Shown here piece by piece: positions 53,738-62,473 of a stretch of 64,000 nucleotides of DNA. Under the pieces are notes generated by a model. The model ran no database searches and was not told the origin of the DNA. It saw only the letters and a program-made list of their open reading frames with translations. The stretch comes from Mastigamoeba balamuthi. Its lineage: Eukaryota; Evosea; Mastigamoebida; Mastigamoebidae. The stretch is taken from the NCBI GenBank assembly GCA_902651635.1, contig CACRSC010001917.1, positions 709,956 through 773,955 of the forward strand. Reading direction: 5' to 3'. A program made the position numbers and the translations under genes. Each line of letters starts with the position of its first letter. The stretch's first letter is position 1.

Positions 53738-56394
53738 ATGGAGCGTTGGGCAACCCCAGTTCACAGCACCCCCGAGTGCGAGCGAGCTGCCTTCCGCAGC
53801 GCCTGGCGCACCATGGACGCCAACCAAGGCACCCGGAGCCCTCCACAGCCCCTCCCCCCTACTACTCCCCCCTACACTACACCCCATCTGAACGGCACGG
53901 GTCCTCCGCAGAGAAGAAGATCAACGAGGGCGGCGCGTGGGACCAGGTGGCCAAGCAGGTGGCCTCGGCCCCCAGGCAGCCCGTCCCGCCCGCCCGGAGG
54001 CCCAGCGTCGGCAGCGCCGGGGCAGCGCAGCAGGGGGCGCACGCCTCTCCTCCCCGCAGCGGGCCGTCGGGGGCGCCCGGCACGCAGCCCGGAGCGCACG
54101 CGAGCGCGGGCCCGGGGGCACAGCCGGCCAAGGCGGGGTCGGCGACGTCCCCGCGGGCGCCGCGGCCGGCCAAGAAGGCGCCCGAGCCCCAGGAGGACCT
54201 CTGGGCGATGATGGCCAAGCCCGTCTCCCCCCCCACCTCGCCGTCGGTGTCGCCCAAGCCGCACCCGCAGCCGCTGCTCTCGCCCTCGGTGTCGCCCAAC
54301 CTGCAGCAGCAGATGCTGCACCAGGCGGCGGCAGGGGCGGGGGCGGAGCCCGCGGCCAAGATCGGGACGCCTGCGAGCGCCAAGAAGTTCGCGGCGCCGC
54401 CCAAGGTGATGTGGAGAAGGCTGACGCTGAGGCAGGCGCTCGAGGAGGTGCTGCCGCCGCCGCCCCTCGAGTACGCGGGGCCCGTGCTGGGCGACGGCGC
54501 CAGGCCGAGCGTGGAGCTGGCGAGGGAGATCGCAGAGGCCGCGCTGAGGGGCCAGGCGCTGCACGCGGGGTACGTGGACCGCGTGCTGGCGCTGGCGTGG
54601 AGGCACCTCAAGGAGGAGTGCGCGCCGCTCATGCGCACGGCCGTGCCCGAGGACGGCAAGCTCGTCGTCGTGGGCGACCTCCACGGGCAGCTGACCGACC
54701 TCGTCACGATCCTCGCCAAGCACGGCTGGCCCTCGGAGACGACGCACTACCTCTTCAACGGCGATTTCATCGGTGAATTCAATTGAATTCCGAACTCGAT
54801 TCCACACACAGCCGGGAAACTCAAGCACGCGCCGTATCGCAGACCGCGGGCCGCACGGGATCGAGGTGCTGCTGGTGCTGTACGTGCTGAGGATGGCGCT
54901 GCCCGGGAGCGTGTTCCTGAACCGCGGGAACCACGAGGAGAAGTACATCTGCGAGGGCTACGAGTTCAAGGACCAGGTGACGCGCAAGTACAGCGACAAG
55001 GAGTTCGTTCTGGCCTGCAAGACGTTCAAGTACCTCCCGCTCGCCACGCTGATCACGGACCGGTCGATCCTGGTCGTCCACGGGGGCCTCCCGGACACCA
55101 GAGGCCTCCCGCTGAGCGCCATCGAGCAGGCCAAGAGGGTCAACCCGCACGACGTTGAGGGCGCCAACTCGAACCTGCTCAAGGCCCTCCTGTGGGGCGA
55201 CCCGCGCCCCGAGGACGGCTGCGAGCCCAACGAGGTCCGCGGGGCCGGGTTCTTCTTCGGCCCCGACATCACCGCGGCCTTCCTCAGCGCCAACAAGCTC
55301 CGCGCCATCATCCGCTCGCACGAGGTCGCGCAGGATGGCGTCGCGTGGACGCACGGCGGGCAGTTGGCCACCGTCTTCTCCGCGTCCAACTACTGCGGGT
55401 CCAGCGACAACAAGGGGGCCGTCCTTGTCCTCCAGGGCGAGGAGACGCTCGAGTACAAGTACTTCGCCTCGACCTCGGTGGACGAGCAGATGTCGGAGAA
55501 GTGCAAGATGCAGACGGTGGAGATGATCAGGCGCGAGATCTTCGCGCAGAGGCACAAGCTCGTCGTCGAGTTCTCCAAGGCCAAGAGCGAGCACAACGGC
55601 AGCGTCTCGGTGGCGGACTTCGCGGCCGTGATGGCCAAGGTGATCGAGCCGACGCTGAGGTGGGACGTGCTTTGGTCGTACTTTACCCAGGAGAAGATGG
55701 GGAGGATCCACTACGTCAAGTTCCTGGACAACTACCGCATCATTCCCCAGGGCACGCTCTGGACCGAGTGGGCAGAGGACATCGTCGTCCGCCTCTGCCA
55801 GCGCATGCACGAGACGCAGAACGAGCTCAAAGACGGTGCCTTGCCCCCCATCACTACAGGAGGAGGGACGCAACTAACTGCGAGCCCCGGACAGCCTTCT
55901 CACAGTTTGACACCGACGGCAACGGGGTGCTGTCGTACAAGGAGTTCTACGAGGCGCTGAGCAAGTTCAGCCTGGGGCTGACAGCGGAGCAGATCTACGA
56001 CCTGTTCAACGTCATCGACACGGACCAGAGCGGCACGCTGAGCCTCAAGGAGTTCCTGGGCTACTTCGAGCGCCTGTTCCAGGCAGCCACAGCCAAGTGC
56101 AGGGCGGACTCTGCTGACGGAGGCGTCAGCGCCCTCTCCGCCGCGGCCCTGTCGGACATCGGGAGGGTTCTGAGGAACAACAAGATACAGATCCGCAGGT
56201 TCTTCGAGCAGATGGACGTGGACCTCTCAGGGGACATCTCGATGACCGAGTTCCGCGTGGGCATGTCTGTCGTCAGCAAGCTCCTCGAGGCGCCCCTCAG
56301 CGAGCAGCAGATCGAGAAGCTGTTCAAGCTCATCGACAGCGACGGCAACGGCGCCATCTCGATCGAGGAGCTGGACAAGGCGTTCTCGTGTTAG
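53738..56394 (+). CDS. PPEF: Serine/threonine phosphatase with EF-hands (PPEF/RdgC type)
   Basis: The clear exons are about 53890..54772, 54843..55835 and 55895..56394, phases consistent. The first exon is not resolved: an ATG at 53738 (MERWATPV) is in another frame and needs a short upstream intron. A Pro/Ala/Ser-rich N-terminal region precedes the PPP catalytic core, with metal-ligand motifs VVGDLHGQ, GDFIDRG (across the splice), RGNHEE and VVHGGLPD, and WGDPRP. The C-terminal third has four EF-hand loops (DTDGNGVLSYKEF, DTDQSGTLSLKEF, DVDLSGDISMTEF, DSDGNGAISIEEL). RdgC and PPEF dephosphorylate sensory receptors under calcium control; here a calcium-regulated Ser/Thr phosphatase is the safe call. 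Animal PPEFs have fewer recognisable EF-hands. Confidence 0.9.
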
Positions 56395-56939
56395 TTTCCG
56401 GCAAGAGGCTGTGTCCCGTGCAGAGCAGAGGGGTTTGGGGGACTATCTCATCTGGCACCCTTTGCGCAACTGCACAACATCACACTCACGGACTGGAATT
56501 ACCATTGACGTCTGAGAAACAAATGCCACCTTTGCTTGGAAGCTAACATGGCTCTCACTACTATTCATTCAGCCGCCGAGCCCTAGCTAGGGACCCACAG
56601 CGAGGTCTCCATCTCTCGCTCCTTCTCCTGCACGTCCTTCGTCACGTCCACAGTGGTGAGGTAGGTACGACCAGGAGAGCTGTTGTCTCCGACTTTCCCC
56701 CGTGCACCGCAGCCGCCGTTCCGCTCGTCGCCAACCCCTTCCAGTGGCCTACCAGAGACACCCGCCCCTCATCGTAGTCCCGAATTGTACGGCCGTTATT
56801 CTGATGGCTGGGGCTTGGTGTTTCTTCATCTGACGCCCTACAGTTAGTTGGAGGTGAATGGCGGACGGAATCACTGGTCTGAATTCAACTAGAGTTCCCC
56901 ATGCAGGGAATCGAATCGCTACAGCGTCGCCATCATCAA
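56395..56939. other. Intergenic
   Basis: This is the 3' flank of the phosphatase and sequence leading to the LLPGA cluster. No gene is seen. Confidence 0.45.
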
Positions 56940-57310
56940 GCGCTACAGCTCATCGGAGTTGTCGAATCCGCCCCCGGTTCCGTGCGTGTCAGCAAAGGAC
57001 CCAGGCGTGCACCCGCGCGGCCCGGGAGGTGCATGTAAGGACAACGAGGATGGTGGAGGCAAAGAGGAGGCCGTGTCGCACAGAGGGCTGTGGCGGCCCC
57101 GCGGAAGCCCTGGCCGTCGTAGCAATCGATGATGCTGTCATCGATCGACGCTTAGCCACCCAGGTGGACCTCAGCGGGCTTCCCTGGCCCGGATCACCCG
57201 CTCAACACCGGCGCGCCGATCACAGGGAAGCCCGCCGAGGTCCACCTGGACGGCGACGCGTCGATCGATGACAGGATTATCGACTGCTACGACGGCCAGG
57301 GCTTCCTCGG
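56940..57310. repeat. Head-to-head inverted family fragments
   Basis: The left arm (56940-57182, minus strand) and the right arm (57222-57310, plus strand) share the same sequence around a centre near 57203. In protein sense both give ITGKPAEVHL and IDCYDGQGF, on opposite strands. The left arm continues into intron-like sequence and GCTPGSFADTHGTGGGFD, as in member B at 60020-60160, so the duplication was of genomic DNA, not of spliced RNA. Confidence 0.75.
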
Positions 57311-57530
57311 GGTCGCCACGGAGGAGACTGTGACGAGTTGGCTCTCGCACTCGGGCCTAAGCGCCCCGGACGCGGTGGAGATGGACGTGGCGCTGCTGAG
57401 GGGCCGCGTAGCCGACCTCGACGAGCAGCTGAGGCGGTCCGAGGCGCGCCCCGTCTTCTCGGTGAGCTCTCGTCGAGCCTGCGGACACGCGGACGCAAGC
57501 GGCTGGAAGAGTGTGTGAAGTGAAATGAGT
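57183..57530 (+). pseudogene. LLPGA-family fragment
   Basis: The plus strand reads PLNTGAPITGKPAEVHLDGD, IIDCYDGQGFLGVAT, LSHSGLSAPDAVEMDVALL and DLDEQLRRSEARPVFS. It matches the middle of member B with one segment missing (the part split by an intron there). The frame ends after a GTGAGC donor-like site, and no downstream exon follows. Confidence 0.55.
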
Positions 57531-58030
57531 GGGGGCGAGGTGTCTGTCTGCCAATTCTCGGAGCGGTTGGCCTGTGACGTGCGGCGTGCGTGCCGGTGAC
57601 ATCACAAGGAAATGTGCCGCCTGTCCAACCGGTCCACGCACATGTCACTGCATACCCCGTGAGTTCATCGACTCACTCACTACATTTGGAGAGCCGTCCA
57701 CAGTATACCGATTGGAACCACAGAAACAGAATCTGCCAAAAGCAAGAAGGCAAAGCTGGCCTTTGCCCGGGCAGGCCCCCACGGCCACGCTGCGCACAGA
57801 CGAAGGCGTGCATCCTGGGTCTGTGTCCCAGCACCTGTGGATCCCAGTCATCTGGACGGCGAGTAGCTGGACAAGGCGTTCTGGTGCTAGTGGCCTCCAA
57901 GACACAGCGTCTCGTGCAGAGCAATGGAACCTCTATCGCACAACTCCTGATAATCACAGACCCACGGAAACAGAACACCCAAAAACCGTGGGGTTGCGAG
58001 CCATGGCTTGACGACTGTATCGCAATGAGG
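57531..58030. other. Intergenic with shared family 3' flank
   Basis: The stretch at about 57555-57620 (GTGACGTGCGGCGTGCGTGC, then CGGTGACATCACAAGGAAATG) recurs with few changes at 62200-62245. No gene is seen in the remainder. Confidence 0.45.
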
Positions 58031-58079
58031 TGAGTGTCTCCTCGAGCGCTCTGCACCGCAGGTCCTTCTCGGTCATCTG

Positions 58080-58620
58080 CCCGGCGAGCCCGCGGGCGCG
58101 CTCGCGCAGCCGCCTCGCCTCGACCGCCCGTGATGCCAACGAGCTGCACGCGGTCGCCGAGGCGGCCAGGGAGGCCGTGGCGGCCGTGGTATCACTGCAG
58201 TGGTCCTCGGGGCGCAGCTGATGGTAGAGGCAGGGCTTCTGCGCAAGCGCATCCGCGGGCTCGACGTACAGATCTCCGAGAAGGGCCTGCGGAGCAGGGT
58301 GCTGGAGGAGGCCCGCGCGACGGACGGCGGCTGCCGAGCGTGACAGTGATCCCGTGCTGGGCGAGGGCGGCGGAGGTGCTGCTGGCCAGTGTGGAGGTGC
58401 GGCGGGGTTGCTGCGCGAGTTCAGTGGCACGGAGCTGCTGGGCCTACTCGTTTGTCTGTCGGTGCGGGGCACGGGAGGCCCCGCTGTCCCCCTCGTGCCA
58501 GAGAGCGAACGTCGTCATCCCGGCCGTGCAGCTGCGAGGGCAAAGTGCCGTGGCCGGCGGCAGACACGTGCTGCCAGCTGGCCAGCAGCTGTGCGTCTCG
58601 GGGCGTCCACGAGGTACCTG
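58080..58620 (+). repeat. Direct repeat unit 1 (about 540 bp)
   Basis: It is almost identical to 58622-59160; I see one base difference (TTTGTCTGTCGG versus TTTGTCTGCCGG). It is separated from the second unit by the single N. Confidence 0.85.
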
Positions 58621-58621
58621 N
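58621..58621. other. Ambiguous base (N), likely assembly join
   Basis: The N sits exactly at the boundary of two nearly identical 540-base units, so the duplication may be an assembly artefact. Confidence 0.8.
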
Positions 58622-59160
58622 CCGGCGAGCCCGCGGGCGCGCTCGCGCAGCCGCCTCGCCTCGACCGCCCGTGATGCCAACGAGCTGCACGCGGTCGCCG
58701 AGGCGGCCAGGGAGGCCGTGGCGGCCGTGGTATCACTGCAGTGGTCCTCGGGGCGCAGCTGATGGTAGAGGCAGGGCTTCTGCGCAAGCGCATCCGCGGG
58801 CTCGACGTACAGATCTCCGAGAAGGGCCTGCGGAGCAGGGTGCTGGAGGAGGCCCGCGCGACGGACGGCGGCTGCCGAGCGTGACAGTGATCCCGTGCTG
58901 GGCGAGGGCGGCGGAGGTGCTGCTGGCCAGTGTGGAGGTGCGGCGGGGTTGCTGCGCGAGTTCAGTGGCACGGAGCTGCTGGGCCTACTCGTTTGTCTGC
59001 CGGTGCGGGGCACGGGAGGCCCCGCTGTCCCCCTCGTGCCAGAGAGCGAACGTCGTCATCCCGGCCGTGCAGCTGCGAGGGCAAAGTGCCGTGGCCGGCG
59101 GCAGACACGTGCTGCCAGCTGGCCAGCAGCTGTGCGTCTCGGGGCGTCCACGAGGTACCT
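58622..59160 (+). repeat. Direct repeat unit 2 (about 540 bp)
   Basis: This is the second copy of 58080-58620, starting immediately after the N. Confidence 0.85.
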
Positions 59161-59446
59161 GAGCTGCGCCACCTCAGCACCCCTCTCCAGCTCTGCGATG
59201 CGGATAGATATGCTGAGCATGCTATGGGGACTGCGACGACGTGCTGCTGGCGATGTGTACATGCCACAAGAGTTCCCCAGGGAGGTAATCGAATCGCTCC
59301 AGGGAGCGCCCTCGTCACTAGCAGGAAATCGGCAGGTGACGTCCCGGACTGGAACATGCTGGGGGGCCCCCAGTAAGGAAGGGGGTCAGAAACGTATTCA
59401 AGCCCCGAAAGCAAACACTGCCAAGCCATCCAAGACCTTCTGCACC
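59161..59446. other. Upstream region of LLPGA member B
   Basis: It probably holds the promoter of the gene that follows. No motif is certain. Confidence 0.35.
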
Positions 59447-61530
59447 ATGTCCCTGGTTGACAACCCCTTCCTGTGGTCGACCGACGACCTCGCCGAGCCC
59501 GTCCTCGTCATCGGCAGCGGCCGCGACACGCTCGCCAGGCTCTGGAAGCGCCTGCGCGGCATCTCCATCACGCGCACCGTCGTCCAGGTCACCGCGGACG
59601 CGCTCCTGCCCTCGGACGGCGTTCGCACAGTCCCGGCGGCAACCCCGATCACCCCAGCAGTCTCGCAGAGTGCGCACACAGCTCTCCCGCGCCTTGAATT
59701 GATGAGGAATCAAACTCTCATATCGATTCCGAAATCCGCAGCGCCCAAGGTCTCTCCCGACGCCACCACCGACGCGGGGTCATGCATGGGGGCCTACATC
59801 TCCCCCGCCTTCTCCGGCGCGACCGCGTGCTGTGCGAAATTTGTTTTTTCACTGCACGGACTTGTTTATTTAGCACATTCCATGGCCCGGTTCACCCGCT
59901 CAACACCGGCGCGCCGATCACAGGGAAGCCCGAGGTCCACCTCGACGGCTACGCGCCGATCGCCGAATGCATCACCGACTGCTACGATGGCCAGGGGTTC
60001 CGCGGGGTCGCCACCGCCCTCTGTGCGACAAGGCCTCCTCTTTGCCTCCACAATCCTCGTTGTCCTTACATGCACGTCGCGGGCCGCGCGGGTGCACGCC
60101 AGGGTCCTTTGCCGACACGCACGGAACCGGGGGCGGATTCGACGACTCCGATGAGCTGCCCTCGCACTCGTACCTCAGCGCCGCCGCCGACGCTGCGGAG
60201 ATGGACGTCGCCACGGACGTGGTCGCCGAGAAGTCGAGCCGCGCGACATTCATGGAGCTCGCCCAGATGGTGGTCGAGCGCATCAGCGGCATGGTGAAGA
60301 TGCCCGAGCGCATGAAGACCACCGACGGCGACGTGGCGGCGGTGGAGGCGCTGGCCGAGGAGAGTGCGCCACGAATTTGCTTTGATGCCGAGAAAAACGC
60401 AGCCTCATCCTCGTTCTCGCGCAGGGGCGCCCGCCGACACGCACGAGGGGCGCGACATCGCACGCAGCCACCGCGTCATCTATGGACCCCGCTGCCCCTT
60501 CCTGCGCGACACCTCCGCGCTCTGTGCGGCTTCTTGTTCCCGCCCACCGCTGGATTTCCCGCGCTCACACGTCACGCGCTGACGTTGCCCTCTTGGTCCG
60601 CGCGGGCCCTTCCCAGGGTGCTCTCCCGACTCGCTCGACGTCGTCGCATCCGCCGAGACGCCCGCGCCCGTCGCGTCCTTGAGCGTCCCGACGCCCTTCG
60701 CAATGCCGGCGGTGCCCGCGGCCGCCGCCGAGCCCAGCGCCAGCTTCCCGGAGCAGCAGCGCGACACCGAGGTCAACGGCGACGCCAGCGAGCACGGCGC
60801 CGACGTCCCCGAGGCCATCCCGCTGCTCCCGGGGGCCCGCGACGAGCCCTCGGTCGCCGTCGACCGCTCAGCCGACGACGAGCTGCGCGCGGCCCTCGCG
60901 GCGGCCGAGGCGGCCAGGAAGGCCATGGCGGCCGAGCTGGCGGCGCTGAAGAACCACGTGGCCGCCCTCGAGACGCAGCTCACGCAGTCGGAAGAGCGCG
61001 GCCAGGCGCTCATTGCGGCCTCGGCGTCGAGAGCGGTGGAGGCGGGGAGGTTGCTCGAGCGCGTCCGCGAGCTCGACGGGCAGCTCGCCGAGAAGGGCCC
61101 GAGGAGCACGGCGCTCGAGGACGCCCGCGCGACGGCGGTGGCCGAGCGGGACAGCGAGCGCGTGCTGGCGAGGGTGGCGACGGTGCTGCTGCGCCAGAGC
61201 GGCGGCTCGGGGCTGCTGGGCCGCGCGGTGGTCGTGCGCGGCCTGCGCGGCGACCCCGCCCTGGGCGCCCTCTGCAGGCTCGTCCTCCCGAGCGGCCCCG
61301 ACACCGCCCTGCCCCGCCGCCGCAGGTCGTCCGCCCCCAAGCCCCCCGAGCCCGTCCGCGTCATCGCCCTCTCGCCTGGCAACGCCCTGTGCGTCTTCGC
61401 CAGGGCCGCCGACGCCGTCGCCGCTGCCTCGCTCATCGCGGGCGCCCCGCTCGTCGACGTCGCCGGCGCCGCGTCCGAGGTCGGGGCGTGGGTGGCGTCG
61501 GACCTGCTGTGCCCCGGCAGCGCCGTCTAG
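59447..61530 (+). CDS. LLPGA-family protein, complete member B
   Basis: This gene is not recognised outside the family. Six exons (59447..59669, 59742..59826, 59874..60022, 60103..60363, 60425..60523, 60617..61530) give 576 residues in phase; the first intron is a multiple of three and could be retained. In order the protein has MSLVDNPFLWSTDD, GPVHPLNTGAPITGKPEVHL, ITDCYDGQGFRGVATALW (LW split by an intron), a helical FMELAQMVVERISGMVKMPE, a second ALW (again split by an intron), a Pro/Ala stretch, an acidic run, IPLLPGA, about 110 residues of coiled coil (LLERVRELDGQLAEKG), and a C-terminal domain (LLGRAVVVRGLRGDP, then VRVIALSPGNALCVFARAAD) with RRM-like spacing. There is no signal peptide or membrane segment. 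Member A shares ALW, LLPGA, coiled coil and C-terminal domain. Confidence 0.65.
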
Positions 61531-61959
61531 TCTGCCGGTGTTGCCTCCCGTCGACTCAGGGGAGGCCTGGAGCTGTGGGCGCGTCCACGTGCGAGTTGAA
61601 TCGCGATCCATTGCTCCGCTCCTCCGCGAGACCCAACAGCGATTGCCGAGTGTAGTTTGCAGCTCTATTTGAGAGTTGATTGCGTTCTGTTGACCCGATA
61701 TATGGAGACAAACATGGTGTCTGGATACCAGAGCGAGGTGGTGCTCTTGCAATGATGCACTCTCGTCGTGGTTGTGGACTTGCGGGGCGGCTAAGGCAGA
61801 TGAATGACACTACTGACCCTCCTCCGCGGCCATCACCTTCAGCTGAAGCCTGGCCCACCGTCAAAGAGACGACCAGGCCCCGCAGACCCCCCCCCCGATT
61901 CAATCGCGAGCCCTCCATCGTCTGCCTCGTCGTCGGCCGAGCGCGGTCACTGTGTGAGG
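61531..61959. other. 3' flank of member B and intergenic sequence
   Basis: 61594-61640 carries the family 3' flank (GAGTTGAATCGCGATCC...GAGACCCAACAG). No other gene is seen. Confidence 0.45.
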
Positions 61960-62250
61960 CAGCCGAGGGGCCTTGGAGGCCGAGGTGGCGCTGCTGAGGG
62001 GTCACGACATCGAGGAGCTGCTGGACCAGTCTGAGGCGTTTGGCGTCGAGATCCGACGAGGAGCTCGCGGAGAAGGTCCTGGGCTGCAGGACGCAGGCCC
62101 TATTCGTCGCGCTCGGACGGAGCCCTCGCCCCGATCTCCTCGAGTGCCTTGTATATGAAATGCCGGGTGAGTGTCGACCCACAGCGCAATTCTCGGAGGC
62201 CTGTGACGTGTGGCGTTCGTGCCGGTGACATCACAAGGAAATGTACCCTC
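61960..62250 (+). pseudogene. LLPGA-family fragment with family 3' flank
   Basis: The plus strand reads ALEAEVALLRGHDIEELLDQ and SEAFGVE, then in another frame ELAEKVLGCRTQALF. These match DVALLRGRVADLDEQLRRSEA (57380) and the coiled coil of member B. It is followed by the GGTGACATCACAAGGAAATG flank also found at 57595. It is a fragment with at least one frame change. Confidence 0.5.
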
Positions 62251-62473
62251 TGTTCACCGGACCACAATAAACGCATGACACTCCCTACCACGTGAGATCC
62301 TCATTTTGACGTTGGGGGAGACCGGTCCCGCAGTGTTCCGAAGACTACATTCGTATCCCTCAAAGAGAAATGACGCAGCAGCGCTAAACTATTGCAATTC
62401 CGGTTCTGCAGAGGAGGATGAAAAGGCAAACAGGTACAGATGTGTTGCTATACGTAAGAAGCTCAGGCGCTCG

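Larger units (their letters stand above)
58031..59160. pseudogene. Tandem decayed family copies in fold-back arrangement
   Basis: On the minus strand, 58040-58135 gives SLASRAVEARRLRERARG and MTEKDLRCRALEE, the coiled-coil end of member B. On the plus strand, 58220-58330 gives VEAGLLRKRIRGLDVQISEK and RVLEEARAT, the same segment facing the other way. Plus-strand remnants of the C-terminal domain follow in mixed frames (AERDSDPVLG; GRHVLPAGQQLCVSG). The whole unit from 58080 is repeated directly at 58622-59160. Confidence 0.6.

Noticed and set aside
53738-53890. MERWATPV start for the PPEF phosphatase
   Set aside because: It is in a different frame from the catalytic exon and the linking intron could not be fixed; kept only as the outer limit of the feature.
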